Assembly: GCF_000159315.1 (NCBI RefSeq)
Contig: NZ_GG669994.1
Coordinates: 271,599 to 335,598 of the forward strand
Length of the DNA: 64,000 bases
Reading direction: 5' to 3'
Source: Lentilactobacillus hilgardii DSM 20176 = ATCC 8290
Lineage (GTDB): Bacteria; Bacillota; Bacilli; Lactobacillales; Lactobacillaceae
Under the pieces are notes generated by a model, which was not told the DNA's origin, ran no database searches, and saw nothing but the letters and a program-made list of their open reading frames with translations. This document shows, piece by piece, positions 45,303-55,703 of the stretch. How positions within the stretch are numbered: position 1 is the stretch's first letter; each line of letters begins with the position of its first letter. A program made the position numbers and the translations under genes.

Positions 45303-46223
45303 ATGGCAAAGTACTTAGGAAAAAGAATATTTTATATTATTCTAACTTTGTTTATTGTAACAACGGTCACCTTCTTTCTGATGAAGTTCATGCCCGGGAC
45401 GCCGCTGACCAATCAAGCAAAGCTGTCTCCGAGCCAAATTCACCAGATTTACAAGCAATATGGCCTTGATAAACCATTATGGCAACAGTATCTAACTTAC
45501 CTTGCCGGAGCTGTTCATGGTAACTTTGGAACATCGTATCAATTTAGTGATCAACCTGTTTCCTACTTAATTAGCAGTCGACTCGGACCCTCGTTGACAA
45601 TCGGTGGAGAAGCAATGGTTGTTGGTGTCTTAATTGGAATTATCGTGGGGTCAATTGGTGCTGTTAAGCAAAACACTTGGATTGACACAACTGCAACAAT
45701 TCTATCCATTCTGGGTGTTTCAATTCCGTCATTTGTTTTGGCGGTTCTGTTACAGTACTATCTTGGATTAAAGCTTAGACTTTTCCCGATTGCTGATTGG
45801 GGTGGGTTTATGTACACGGTTTTGCCGACACTGGCACTAGCCGCGTCGCCTTTTGCCGAAACGGCTCGATTCATGCGAACCGAAATGGTGGACGTGCTGA
45901 GCTCGGATTACATTGAACTTGCAAAAGCAAAGGGGCTAAATAAGACCGGAATTATTTATCACCATGCCTTACGGAATAGTTTAATTCCGATTGTGACAAT
46001 TGTTGGTCCTTTGGCCGTTAACATTATGACTGGATCGATGGTTGTTGAAAATATTTTCTCGATTCCGGGAATTGGGGAACAATTTGTTAAATCGATTTTG
46101 ACAAACGATTACCCAACCATTATGGGATTAGCCATTGTTTATTGTGCAATGTTGTGTGTTGTGCTGTTGATTACCGATATTTTGTACGGACTGATCGATC
46201 CACGTATCAGAATTAATAAGTAG
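45303..46223 (+). CDS. oppB: Oligopeptide ABC transporter permease OppB
   Basis: 306 residues, six membrane segments. The start YLGKRIFYIILTLFIVTTVTFFLMKFMPGTP is typical of OppB/DppB; the EAA loop DYIELAKAKGLNKTGIIYHHALRN is at about 201-224, followed by SIPGIGEQ. It forms the channel with OppC. Ribosome site GAGGAA precedes ATG 45303. Confidence 0.93.
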   Translation: MAKYLGKRIFYIILTLFIVTTVTFFLMKFMPGTPLTNQAKLSPSQIHQIYKQYGLDKPLWQQYLTYLAGAVHGNFGTSYQFSDQPVSYLISSRLGPSLTIGGEAMVVGVLIGIIVGSIGAVKQNTWIDTTATILSILGVSIPSFVLAVLLQYYLGLKLRLFPIADWGGFMYTVLPTLALAASPFAETARFMRTEMVDVLSSDYIELAKAKGLNKTGIIYHHALRNSLIPIVTIVGPLAVNIMTGSMVVENIFSIPGIGEQFVKSILTNDYPTIMGLAIVYCAMLCVVLLITDILYGLIDPRIRINK

Positions 46224-46237
46224 GAGGGACACTTAAA

Positions 46238-47272
46238 ATGGCAGATAATGCAAAATCAATTAAAACCGGTGATTTTCTGCCACTGTCAGATGTAGATCGT
46301 ACACATCTTGATAGTGAGAAAATTGCCGCGCCATCATTGACTTTCTTACAGGATTCGTGGCGCCGTTTAAGACACAGCAAAGCAGCAATGATCTGTTTGG
46401 TCATCTTGGTTATTTTATTCATCTTATCGTTTGGCTCAGGGTTATTCCAAACACATAATCCGAATGCAACTAATCCGGATTTGGCTAATTTGCCTCCCAA
46501 AATTCCTGGTATTGATATTAATGGGTTTAATGGGACAATTATGCAATCCGGCACACGAATAAACGCTTATGCACAGGCTCATGCACATGCAGGAACGTAT
46601 TATATTTTAGGAACTGACTACCTTGGCCGTGACCTATTTTCACGGATCTTATTTGGAACTCGGATTTCATTAACCATTGCACTGGTTGCCAGTTTCTTTG
46701 ATTTAGCATTTGGTGTGGTTTATGGTATTATCTCAGGCTGGCTTGGTGGCTGGGTTGATACATTAATGCAACGGATTATCGAAATCATTTTATCAATTCC
46801 AAACCTGATTGTTATGGTCCTTTTAATTGTTGTTTTAAAGCCTGGGATGTCGGCAATTATCATTGCCATAGCGATTACCAGTTGGGTTAACATGGCCCGA
46901 CTGGTACGGGCACAAACACTGGAATTGAAAAATCAGGAATTTGTATTGGCGGCAAGAACCTTGGGTGAAAGTTCGTTCAAGATAGCCTTTAAACATTTAT
47001 TGCCTAACTTGGCAAGTGTGATTATCATTAACTTGATGTTCACGATTCCAACCGCAATCTTTTTCGAGGCGTTCCTATCTTATATCGGTATTGGTGTGAG
47101 TGCACCACAAGCTTCACTTGGTACTTTGATTAGTGATGGCCAGAAGAACTTCCAATTCCTACCATATCAAATGTGGTATCCGGCTATCGTATTGTCGATT
47201 ATTATGATTGCATTTAATATTTTGGGTGATGGGCTTCGTGATGCCTTTGATCCAAAGAGTAATAGGAAGTAG
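46238..47272 (+). CDS. oppC: Oligopeptide ABC transporter permease OppC
   Basis: 344 residues. A first segment (AAMICLVILVILFILSFGSG, about 48-67), a large outside loop with HAGTYYILGTDYLGRDLFSR, then five segments with the EAA loop EFVLAARTLGESSFKIAFKHLLPN. Starts 14 bases after OppB with GGAGGG upstream. Confidence 0.93.
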   Translation: MADNAKSIKTGDFLPLSDVDRTHLDSEKIAAPSLTFLQDSWRRLRHSKAAMICLVILVILFILSFGSGLFQTHNPNATNPDLANLPPKIPGIDINGFNGTIMQSGTRINAYAQAHAHAGTYYILGTDYLGRDLFSRILFGTRISLTIALVASFFDLAFGVVYGIISGWLGGWVDTLMQRIIEIILSIPNLIVMVLLIVVLKPGMSAIIIAIAITSWVNMARLVRAQTLELKNQEFVLAARTLGESSFKIAFKHLLPNLASVIIINLMFTIPTAIFFEAFLSYIGIGVSAPQASLGTLISDGQKNFQFLPYQMWYPAIVLSIIMIAFNILGDGLRDAFDPKSNRK

Positions 47273-47282
47273 GTGTTTTGAG

Positions 47283-48380
47283 ATGGAAAACGAAAAAAAT
47301 GTTCTTGAGGTAAGAAATCTCAAAATCAACTTCAAAACTTATGCTGGTAAGGTTCAAGCAATTCGGAATGTTAATTTTGACCTTCGCAAGGGGGAAACCT
47401 TAGCGATTGTTGGAGAATCAGGATCCGGTAAATCCGTTACAACTCGTAGTATCATGGGCTTAAATGCTCCAAATGCTGAAATTGCCGATGGAACGATTAT
47501 GTTTAAAAATCAAGATTTGTTGAAGAAAACACGGAAACAAATGGATCAGATTCGTGGCCGTGATATTGCCGAAATCTTCCAAGATCCCATGACTTCTTTG
47601 GATCCAACAATGAAGATTGGTAAGCAAATTGCAGAACCACTGATTATTCATAAAGGGATGAAACGGGAAAAGGCCTACGCTCAAGCCCTTGAAATGATGA
47701 AATTGGTTGGTATCGAGAATGCCGAGAAACGGATTAATGATTATCCGCATCAATTTTCAGGCGGAATGCGCCAACGGATCGTGATTGCGATTGCGCTCGT
47801 TAATTACCCTGAAATTCTGATTGCTGATGAGCCGACAACAGCTTTGGATGTAACGATTCAGGCTCAGATTCTTGATTTAATGAAGGAATTACAAGCGAAA
47901 ACAAATACCTCAATTATTTTTATTACTCATGATTTGGGAGTTGTTGCCGGCATGGCTGATCGAGTTGCCGTTATGTACGCTGGCAAAATTGTGGAATATG
48001 GGACTGTAGATGAAATTTTCTATAATCCTAAGCACCCATATACTTGGGGATTGTTAAATTCAATGCCGACGATGGATACGTCTGGAACAGAATTGCCTTC
48101 AATTCCAGGAACTCCGCCAGATTTACTGAACCCACCAAAGGGCGATGCATTTGCTGCTAGGAATAAGTATGCTTTAAAGATTGATACAGAGCAGGAGCCA
48201 CCATTCTTTAAGGTGTCGGATACTCACTATGCTGCGACATGGTTGCTGGATCCACGGGCACCTAAAGTGACACCACCTGATCAAATTATTGAGCGTCAAA
48301 AGCATTTTGCTAAATTGACTCATGAGGCGATCGATACTAATCGTGGTAAACACGTTGAAGAACAGGAGGAGCAACTGTGA
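47283..48380 (+). CDS. oppD: Oligopeptide ABC transporter ATPase OppD
   Basis: Start ATG 47283 (MENEKNVLEV), 10 bases after OppC; a longer frame begins inside oppC and is not used. 365 residues: Walker A GESGSGKSVTT, signature FSGGMRQR, Walker B ILIADEPTTALDVT, switch His in FITHDLG. The C-terminal oligopeptide domain (SIPGTPPDLLNPPKG) is present. One of two ATPases that drive peptide import. Confidence 0.93.
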   Translation: MENEKNVLEVRNLKINFKTYAGKVQAIRNVNFDLRKGETLAIVGESGSGKSVTTRSIMGLNAPNAEIADGTIMFKNQDLLKKTRKQMDQIRGRDIAEIFQDPMTSLDPTMKIGKQIAEPLIIHKGMKREKAYAQALEMMKLVGIENAEKRINDYPHQFSGGMRQRIVIAIALVNYPEILIADEPTTALDVTIQAQILDLMKELQAKTNTSIIFITHDLGVVAGMADRVAVMYAGKIVEYGTVDEIFYNPKHPYTWGLLNSMPTMDTSGTELPSIPGTPPDLLNPPKGDAFAARNKYALKIDTEQEPPFFKVSDTHYAATWLLDPRAPKVTPPDQIIERQKHFAKLTHEAIDTNRGKHVEEQEEQL

Positions 48381-49339
48381 TCGACTATTCGAAAGCAAAA
48401 AAAGTATTACAAGTTGAACATTTAAAACAATACTTTAACGTTGGTAAAGCCGATGAAGTTCGTGCGGTTGATGATATTACATTTGATGTGTACCAAGGTG
48501 AAACGTTTGGACTGGTTGGTGAATCCGGCTCTGGTAAAACAACAACCGGTCGTGCGATTATTCATTTGTATGAACCGACTTCTGGGAAAATCCTTTTCAA
48601 GGGTGAGGATGTTTCCAAATTGCAGTCTAAGGCACAAAAGAAGACGTTCCGACGTGACATGCAGATGATTTTTCAGGATCCGTATGCATCACTTAATCCA
48701 CGAATGAAAGTTAAAGATATCGTTGCAGAGGGGATTGACATCAATCATTTAGCTAAGAATGATGCCGATCGGACCAAACAGGTTGAGGATTTATTGGAAA
48801 CAGTTGGGTTAAACAGAGACCACTCCAGCCGTTATCCCCATGAGTTTTCAGGCGGTCAGCGTCAGCGTATCGGGATTGCCCGGGCATTGGCGGTTCAGCC
48901 GGAATTTATCATTGCCGATGAACCTATCTCGGCTTTGGACGTTTCAATTCAGGCACAGGTCGTTAACCTGTTAAAGAAACTTCAACGTGAACGGGATTTA
49001 ACTTATTTGTTTATTGCCCATGACCTTTCAATGGTTAAGTATATCAGTGATCGAATCGGCGTTATGCATTACGGTCGGATGTTGGAAATTGCATCTTCAG
49101 ATGAAATTTATGCACATCCATTACATGATTATACGGCTAGTTTGTTGTCGGCCGTCCCGGTTCCCGATCCTGAGTATGAGCGTGCCCGCCAACAAATTCC
49201 TTATGATCCAAGTAAAGAGTTTGACGGAAAGCCACGTCAATTGGTTGAAATTGTACCAAATCATTGGGTACGAGCTAGTGAAGATGAAATTCCGATGTAT
49301 AAAGAGCGTGCCCGAAAGCATTCTCTGTTGAAGGATTAA
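48377..49339 (+). CDS. oppF: Oligopeptide ABC transporter ATPase OppF
   Basis: Starts with GTG 48377, overlapping the OppD stop (GTGA), with GGAGGA just upstream. 320 residues: Walker A GESGSGKTTTG, signature FSGGQRQR, Walker B FIIADEPISALDVS, switch His in IAHDLS. C-terminal oligopeptide region present but short. It forms the heterodimer with OppD. Last gene of the operon. Confidence 0.93.
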   Translation: MIDYSKAKKVLQVEHLKQYFNVGKADEVRAVDDITFDVYQGETFGLVGESGSGKTTTGRAIIHLYEPTSGKILFKGEDVSKLQSKAQKKTFRRDMQMIFQDPYASLNPRMKVKDIVAEGIDINHLAKNDADRTKQVEDLLETVGLNRDHSSRYPHEFSGGQRQRIGIARALAVQPEFIIADEPISALDVSIQAQVVNLLKKLQRERDLTYLFIAHDLSMVKYISDRIGVMHYGRMLEIASSDEIYAHPLHDYTASLLSAVPVPDPEYERARQQIPYDPSKEFDGKPRQLVEIVPNHWVRASEDEIPMYKERARKHSLLKD

Positions 49340-49354
49340 GTCGTTAATCGACAT

Positions 49355-49394
49355 AAAAGGAAGTTTGGACACCGTCGTCCAAACTTCCTTTTTA
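49355..49394. terminator. Terminator of opp operon
   Basis: AAAAGGAAGTTTGGAC pairs with GTCCAAACTTCCTTTT around 6 bases, T run after it. Resembles the hairpin at 33015. Confidence 0.9.
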
Positions 49395-49442
49395 CTTACT
49401 AACTAATCAATATGATTCCAGGATTAAAGAATCGATGATTGC

Positions 49443-50096
49443 CTAAACATTTTTGCTAACATTATTAAAATAATCAACGGTATAGTTGGTTCCATCCCAA
49501 ATTACTTTCGTGACGCTGCCGTTTTTAGTTGAAACGTTAACCGGAATATCGCTGAAGTGACTCACAACGTTACGAATTAAGGTTCCGTGGGTTGCAACTA
49601 GAATGTTATCGCCATCTTTTGCATTTTTAACGGCCTGGTCAATTGCGGGTTGAAGCCGGTTCCAGAACGCTTGACTGGTTTCGGCATCTTTGTAAGGGTC
49701 AGCAGCCGCAATTGTGTCCTCGGCCTTATCGATACCATATTCGGCAATCATGTCATGAAATGAATTCAGACCATGGGGACCGCCAATGATATGCCATGTT
49801 TTGACATCATCTTCACCTTCCCAATAACCGAAGTTTAGTTCACGAAAGCCTGCAAGTGGTGTAGTGGTTTTAATGTCTGATGAATTTTGTGACAGGATTA
49901 AGCGGCCAGTTTCAATTGCTCGTGGCAGGTCACTACTGTAAGCAGCGTCAAAATGAATGGGACTAAGACGCTTTCCAGCATCAAGCGCATCGTTGACCCC
50001 CTTCTCGGTAAGGGATGAATCAATAAAGCCTTGGATACGATGGTACTTATTTAAATACGTTTGACCATGGCGTACAAAATATAGTGAAATTGACAT
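49443..50096 (-). CDS. Histidine phosphatase family protein
   Basis: 217 residues of the phosphoglycerate-mutase-like fold. VRHGQT with catalytic His10 at the start, the acid Glu in FRELNFGYWEGE, and a second His in ATHGTLIRN near 170. Cofactor-independent phosphatases of this type act on sugar phosphates or nucleotides; the substrate is not known. GGAGG lies 8 bases before ATG 50096. Confidence 0.88.
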   Translation of the reverse strand: MSISLYFVRHGQTYLNKYHRIQGFIDSSLTEKGVNDALDAGKRLSPIHFDAAYSSDLPRAIETGRLILSQNSSDIKTTTPLAGFRELNFGYWEGEDDVKTWHIIGGPHGLNSFHDMIAEYGIDKAEDTIAAADPYKDAETSQAFWNRLQPAIDQAVKNAKDGDNILVATHGTLIRNVVSHFSDIPVNVSTKNGSVTKVIWDGTNYTVDYFNNVSKNV

Positions 50097-50370
50097 AAGA
50101 AACCTCCATATACATTTACTTGAATTACAATAATTGTAGCATAGTTCATTGGGGATTTGGAAGATAGACCAATTTTTAGAATGGATTAATTTTGTTGAGG
50201 TGAAATGTTAAAAGTTCCCTTTTGGTAGTATTTGTAAATCTTTTATTTTGATTTTTTTAAAACAGCTGCACAAAAATCATTCGGATTATTGGTCTTGACC
50301 ACATGCACGTACTGGACTGGAACAGTGAAACATGATAAACTATTAAGCTAATAATTGTAGGGGGTTCAAA

Positions 50371-52665
50371 ATGGCAGATAATATTAAAACACAAGAACAA
50401 CGCCACCTCAACAGCGTCATCAAAAAGATCAAGATATCAGAAAGCGATCTCGAAAAGAAAATCAAGTCCACTAAGAAAGATGTTAAGGACATTTACGCTA
50501 ACTTCAATAATGATGTCCACCTCAAGACGTCTACTTATAGTGGCATGATGGAAACTGCCATGTCGATCCGACAGCAACAGCAAATGTTGTCTGAACGGGA
50601 GAACCGGCAAGAATACGCTGCCCGTGAATTAGGAACTTTGAATAAACTTGAGAAAAATCCTTATTTTGCGCGAATCGATTTTCGTGAAGGAACCGAAGAC
50701 CACGATGAAACAATTTATATTGGAATGGCCTCATATACAGATAAGCCGGATCACTACCTGATTTATGATTGGCGGGCTCCTATTTCCAGCATTTATTATA
50801 ATGGTGGTATTGGAAATGTCACTTATCAGACGCCGGATGGCGAGCAGACTGTTGATGTTAAATTAAAACGTCAATTTCAAATTGAAAATTCTAAGATAAA
50901 AACCGTTTTTGATACTGAAGAAGTTGTTGGCGACCAAATGCTTTTAGATGCACTTGGCAGTCATTCTGATACCAAGATGAAGAGCATTGTGACAACAATT
51001 CAAAAGGAACAAAACCAGATTATTCGCGATACCAATTCCGAATTGCTGTTTGTTCAAGGAGCAGCAGGGTCTGGTAAAACGGCGGCTGTTTTACAACGGG
51101 TTGCCTATTTGTTGTACCAATACAGAGGTAATTTGAATTCCGGCCAGATTATTTTGTTCTCACCTAATCAGTTGTTTAATGATTATATTAATCAAGTGTT
51201 GCCCGAACTTGGTGAGCAAAATATGGTTCAGATGACTTTTTATCAGTATAGTTCCCATCGATTGCCAAGTGTTAAGGTTGAAACGCTTTCACAGCGATTC
51301 GATGATCAACTTGAGGAAAAAAAACAACAGCTTAATGATTTTAAAGGCGGCTTGGATTACTTTAAAGCCGTGAGTGCCTACGCCAATCATTTAAATACGG
51401 AAGATATGCGTTTTCGTAATTTGATGTTTGACGGCAAAGTGTTGATTCCAAAGGAAAAAATTCAGGAAATCTACTACGGCTTTAATGAAAACTATAATCT
51501 AAGAAATCGTTTGTCGGCAACCAAGGACCAGCTCTTAAAAATCTTAAATCGACGAGTTCATGTTGAAATGAAAAAGAAGTGGGTTGAAGAAGCCGTTCAA
51601 AACCTTTCCCGTGAAGAAATTATGCAAATGCATAAGGAGGGTGAAGAAGAAATTTTAAATTCTGATAAAGAATTTAACTTTTTGGCGCGTCGAATCGTGA
51701 TTAAAGCATTTAGACGCGTTCAACGGCAAATCGTTCGCAGTCACTTTTTGAGTATTAACAACCAATTCGTCCATATGCTGAGAAACGTTCCGCAGATACT
51801 GGATCTTGCGCAGCATGGGATTGATCCTGAAACTTGGAAGCAGGATATCAATGCAACGGTTGGACGTCTTAAGGAAGGCCGTCTGTCATTGGCCGATGCG
51901 ACCGCGTACATTTATTTGTATGATTTGATGACCGGGAAACGTGGCGATAAGGATATTCGCTATCTGTTTATTGACGAAGTTCAGGATTATTCCGCTTTTC
52001 AGTTGGCATTTCTTAAATTCAGTTTTCCACGCGCCAAATTTACGTTGCTTGGTGATTTGAATCAGGCAATTTTTACCCACGAAAATAGTCGAAAACTGTT
52101 AGGTGAGTTATCCAGCATGTTCCCAGCCGAGAAAACACGGGTCGTCCAATTGACCAAGTCTTATCGTTCAACGGAACAAATTACAAACTTTACCAAACAT
52201 ATTTTGACAAATGGCGAAGAGATTATTCCATTTAATCGACAGGGCGAATTACCACAGATTTATGTTGCCCCCGGGATGGATGCTGCTGTAGAACAAGTCA
52301 AAAATCAAGCCGAAGAAAACCTCTCCGAACATGAGACAACTGCGATTATCGGAAAAACACTTAAAGAATGTAAGCAGTTGGCCACTAAATTGGCCGAAGT
52401 CGGTGTGAAGTCGACTTTAATTCGAACAGAGAATCAACGGTTGGTCAAGGGGATTATTATTGTGCCGTCTTATTTAGCCAAGGGGCTTGAATTTGATAGT
52501 GTCATCATGTGGGATGCGTCAAAAGCCTGCTACCCTGATGAACGTGACCGTCAATTGGTTTACACAATTTGTACGCGTGCAATGCATCGTTTGACGATTG
52601 TGGCTACCAAAGAATTATCACCAATTTTTAAAACCGTTCCTGAAAAGGAATATCAATTCATTTAA
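50371..52665 (+). CDS. helD: RNA polymerase recycling motor HelD
   Basis: 764 residues. A coiled-coil N-terminal arm (about 1-95, rich in Lys, Glu and Gln), Walker A GAAGSGKT (230-237), Walker B LFIDEVQDYS and KSYRSTEQI, then late helicase motif VPSYLAKGLEFDSV and TRAMHRLT. This is the plan of HelD (UvrD-like), which pushes into the RNA polymerase channels and frees stalled enzyme from DNA. GGGGG before ATG 50371. Monocistronic with its own terminator. Confidence 0.88.
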   Translation: MADNIKTQEQRHLNSVIKKIKISESDLEKKIKSTKKDVKDIYANFNNDVHLKTSTYSGMMETAMSIRQQQQMLSERENRQEYAARELGTLNKLEKNPYFARIDFREGTEDHDETIYIGMASYTDKPDHYLIYDWRAPISSIYYNGGIGNVTYQTPDGEQTVDVKLKRQFQIENSKIKTVFDTEEVVGDQMLLDALGSHSDTKMKSIVTTIQKEQNQIIRDTNSELLFVQGAAGSGKTAAVLQRVAYLLYQYRGNLNSGQIILFSPNQLFNDYINQVLPELGEQNMVQMTFYQYSSHRLPSVKVETLSQRFDDQLEEKKQQLNDFKGGLDYFKAVSAYANHLNTEDMRFRNLMFDGKVLIPKEKIQEIYYGFNENYNLRNRLSATKDQLLKILNRRVHVEMKKKWVEEAVQNLSREEIMQMHKEGEEEILNSDKEFNFLARRIVIKAFRRVQRQIVRSHFLSINNQFVHMLRNVPQILDLAQHGIDPETWKQDINATVGRLKEGRLSLADATAYIYLYDLMTGKRGDKDIRYLFIDEVQDYSAFQLAFLKFSFPRAKFTLLGDLNQAIFTHENSRKLLGELSSMFPAEKTRVVQLTKSYRSTEQITNFTKHILTNGEEIIPFNRQGELPQIYVAPGMDAAVEQVKNQAEENLSEHETTAIIGKTLKECKQLATKLAEVGVKSTLIRTENQRLVKGIIIVPSYLAKGLEFDSVIMWDASKACYPDERDRQLVYTICTRAMHRLTIVATKELSPIFKTVPEKEYQFI

Positions 52666-52668
52666 AGT

Positions 52669-52714
52669 AACAAAAGCTGTGGTCAGTAAATAACTTGTCA
52701 CAGCTTTTGTTTTG
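52669..52714 (+). terminator. Terminator of helD
   Basis: AACAAAAGCTGTG pairs with CACAGCTTTTGTT, then TTT. Confidence 0.85.
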
Positions 52715-52802
52715 AGAAGCCGGTCTTTAGAATAAGAGGCGCTTTTCTAACGGTTAGATGTTATAATTTATTGGTATTCTTGACGGGCGGAGATAACAAC
52801 TT

Positions 52803-53726
52803 ATGGATGATTTAATCAATTATTATTCGTTTACCAAAGAGCAGTGGAAACATTTCTATAACGAAATTGACTTGCCGTTAACACAAAGTGGTTTGCGGCA
52901 TATCAAGGCGTTTAACGATCAGATTTCGATTCAGGATGTGTCGGACATTTTTAAACCGTTGGTTCATATGATTCGATTGCAGAAAGATAATTTTGATCAA
53001 TGGCAGACCATCAAGGCACGGTTTTTGCACAAGCGGGTGCGATCGGTGCCGTTTATTATCGGTATTTCCGGAAGTGTAGCGGTTGGCAAATCAACGACTG
53101 CACGGGTTTTGGAGGAACTGTTGACAAACTATTTTACCGGTGAAAACATTAAATTGATTACGACTGATGGTTTTCTTTATTCCAATGCCGAATTAAAAAA
53201 ACGGGGGATTTTGGATCGGAAAGGATTTCCGGAAAGTTATGACATGGCGAAACTGATTCGGTTTTTAAATGCTGTCAAGTCCGGCGTCCCCGTGATTCAA
53301 TCTCCGGTATACTCACATCAAAGTTATGATATTATTCCCAACCGGTTTGATATCATTGACCGTCCTGATGTCTTGATTGTAGAAGGGATTAATACACTAC
53401 AACTGCCAAGCAATGAACAGATTTATGTTAGTGATTTTACCGACTTCTCAATTTATATGGATGCCGAGGAATCATTAATTGAAAAATGGTACTTGGAACG
53501 TTTTGGCAGGTTGATGGATACGGCATTTCAGGATCCACATAACTATTACTACAAATATGCAATCGGTGATCGTGATGAGGCCTTTGAGATGGCAAAAGAC
53601 GTTTGGAAAACGATTGATTTACCCAACCTGAAAGCAAATATTCTCCCGACCAGGTCAAGAGCTGATATGATTATGCACAAGACAGATAATCATATTATTG
53701 ATCGTTTGTATTTAAGAAAATACTGA
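52803..53726 (+). CDS. coaA: Type I pantothenate kinase
   Basis: 307 residues. P-loop GSVAVGKST (90-98), pantothenate-binding motifs around TTDGFLYSNAELKKRG and SPVYSHQSYDI, and the C-terminal ILPTRSRADMIMHKTDNH. Phosphorylates pantothenate, the first and regulated step in coenzyme A synthesis. Its length fits the prokaryotic type I enzyme. Expression from its own promoter before guaA. Confidence 0.95.
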   Translation: MDDLINYYSFTKEQWKHFYNEIDLPLTQSGLRHIKAFNDQISIQDVSDIFKPLVHMIRLQKDNFDQWQTIKARFLHKRVRSVPFIIGISGSVAVGKSTTARVLEELLTNYFTGENIKLITTDGFLYSNAELKKRGILDRKGFPESYDMAKLIRFLNAVKSGVPVIQSPVYSHQSYDIIPNRFDIIDRPDVLIVEGINTLQLPSNEQIYVSDFTDFSIYMDAEESLIEKWYLERFGRLMDTAFQDPHNYYYKYAIGDRDEAFEMAKDVWKTIDLPNLKANILPTRSRADMIMHKTDNHIIDRLYLRKY

Positions 53727-53750
53727 ATTTTTATTTTTTTCCAAACAATG

Positions 53751-53780
53751 TTGACCAATCATAGTAAAATCGTTTATTAT
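53751..53780 (+). promoter_or_regulatory. guaA promoter
   Basis: TTGACC (53751-53756), 18 bases, TATTAT (53775-53780), 31 bases before the TTG start; this also supports that start. Confidence 0.6.
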
Positions 53781-53810
53781 TTATGTAGCAACTTTGAAAG
53801 GGTGTATGAT

Positions 53811-55364
53811 TTGGCAAACGTGGACTTATCAAGCTTCGATAAGATTTTAGTGCTGGATTTCGGTAGTCAATACAACCAATTGATTACTCGTAGAATTCGT
53901 GATTTAGGCGTATATTCCGAACTTAAGTCACATAAATTGTCCGCAAATGAGATCAAGCAAATGAACCCCAAGGGAATTATTTTCTCTGGTGGTCCAAATA
54001 GTGTTTATGAAGAGGGCGCTTTACGGGTTGACCCTGATGTATTCAAGTTGGGAATTCCAATTTTGGGAATTTGCTATGGAATGCAGCTGATGGCCTTTAC
54101 CCTCGACGGAAAGGTTGAAAAAGCCGATAATTCAGAATATGGTCATGCTGATATTGAAGTGACTTCAAACGACGCAGTATTGTTTGAAAACACACCTCGT
54201 AAGCAAACCGTATGGATGAGTCACGGTGATTTGGTAACCGATGTTCCTTCTGGATTTGAAAATGTTGCAACCAGTGAAGATTGCCCAATTTCAGCAATGC
54301 AGGATGTTAACCGAAACTTTTACGGAATCCAATTCCACGCCGAGGTACGCAATACCCAGTTTGGTAACGAAATTCTGAAGAACTTTGCCTTTAACGTTTG
54401 CCATGCGAAGGCCAACTGGACAATGAACGACTTTATTGACCTTCAGATTCAGCATATTCGTGAAACTGTTGGCGATAAGAAGGTTCTTCTTGGCCTTTCA
54501 GGTGGCGTTGATTCTTCCGTTGTGGGTGTCCTTTTGCACAAAGCAATTGGCTCTCAATTAACGAGTATCTTCGTTGACCACGGCCTGTTACGAAAGAACG
54601 AAGCTCAACAAGTAATGGATAGCCTTGTTGGTAAATTTGGTCTTAACATTATTAAAGTTGATGCTCAGGAACGTTTCTTATCTAAATTGGAAGGGGTCAC
54701 GGATCCCGAAAAGAAACGGAAAATTATCGGAAATGAGTTTATCCAAGTCTTTAATGATGAGGCCCGTAAGCTGGATGGTATCGACTTCCTGGCTCAGGGA
54801 ACGTTATATACAGACGTTGTTGAAAGTGGAACTGACACTGCGCAAACAATTAAATCCCACCATAACGTTGGTGGTTTGCCAAAGGACATGAAGTTTAAGC
54901 TGATTGAACCTTTGAACAAATTATTTAAAGATGAGGCCCGAGAAATCGGTGAAAAGCTGGGAATGCCGGAGTCATTGGTTTGGCGTCAGCCGTTCCCAGG
55001 ACCAGGCCTTGGCATTCGTGTGCTGGGTGAAGTGACACCTGATAAATTGCGGATTGTCCGTGATAGCGACTTCATTTTACGGGATGAAATTGCTAAAGCT
55101 GGTCTGCAACGTAAGGTATGGCAATACTTTACCGTTTTACCCGGCTTCAAGAGTGTTGGTGTCATGGGTGATGGTCGAACATACGACTACACCGTTGCCA
55201 TCCGGGCTGTGAATTCAGTTGACGGTATGACCGCTGACTTTGCCCGTTTGCCATGGGAAATCTTACAAAAAATTTCGACTAGAATTGTAAACGAAGTCGA
55301 TGGGGTTAATCGTATCGTGTATGATGTTACGAGCAAGCCGCCTTCGACAATTGAGTGGGAATAG
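53811..55364 (+). CDS. guaA: GMP synthase (glutamine-hydrolysing)
   Basis: Start set at TTG 53811 ([10 protein letters not shown]), with GAAAGGGTG 7 bases upstream; the promoter lies inside the longer open frame. 517 residues: glutaminase domain with Cys88 in ILGICYGM and the His/Glu in FHAEVRN, the ATP-PPase loop GLSGGVDSS, and the dimerisation domain ending TIEWE. Makes GMP from XMP, ATP and glutamine. No guanine or xanthine riboswitch was seen upstream. Confidence 0.95.
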   Translation: MANVDLSSFDKILVLDFGSQYNQLITRRIRDLGVYSELKSHKLSANEIKQMNPKGIIFSGGPNSVYEEGALRVDPDVFKLGIPILGICYGMQLMAFTLDGKVEKADNSEYGHADIEVTSNDAVLFENTPRKQTVWMSHGDLVTDVPSGFENVATSEDCPISAMQDVNRNFYGIQFHAEVRNTQFGNEILKNFAFNVCHAKANWTMNDFIDLQIQHIRETVGDKKVLLGLSGGVDSSVVGVLLHKAIGSQLTSIFVDHGLLRKNEAQQVMDSLVGKFGLNIIKVDAQERFLSKLEGVTDPEKKRKIIGNEFIQVFNDEARKLDGIDFLAQGTLYTDVVESGTDTAQTIKSHHNVGGLPKDMKFKLIEPLNKLFKDEAREIGEKLGMPESLVWRQPFPGPGLGIRVLGEVTPDKLRIVRDSDFILRDEIAKAGLQRKVWQYFTVLPGFKSVGVMGDGRTYDYTVAIRAVNSVDGMTADFARLPWEILQKISTRIVNEVDGVNRIVYDVTSKPPSTIEWE

Positions 55365-55703
55365 GGAATAAGGAACACACTTTTTGGTGATGCTCTATGG
55401 GTTCATATAAGTGTTAGGGCTTAATTATTAGCGCTTCGGTTCACTTAGAAATCCCACTCAAAATTAAATAACTTAGTAAAAATGTGGTACCGTTTGTGGT
55501 ACCATTTTTTGTTTTTAGAAAAATGGGGGAGATTTTGGGGAAAGAAATTCAGTTGAGAATTCCCCGAGATCTTTTTTGCAATAGAAGCTTATATCATCCA
55601 GTGAAAGCATTTCACCGCTATTTGGATAAATGATTCCACAAGCAGACAACGTCTTCCCCAAAGTCGTATAATAGATGTAATCTAACAAACCAGGGAGGAC
55701 AAC
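55365..55703. other. Intergenic region of 339 bases with terminator and pepN promoter
   Basis: The guaA terminator (55478-55510) and a TATAAT box (55667-55672) about 30 bases before pepN are the only clear parts. The -35 box is weak. Confidence 0.55.
55478..55510 (+). terminator. Terminator of guaA
   Basis: AAAAATGTGGTACC pairs with GGTACCATTTTT around 6 bases and T run. Confidence 0.85.

Noticed and set aside
53748-53810. Longer GuaA start
   Set aside because: The likely promoter lies in it and the TTG at 53811 has the site and the expected N-terminus.
55365-55703. Possible riboswitch near guaA/pepN
   Set aside because: Only a terminator and a -10 box can be seen; no conserved purine core.
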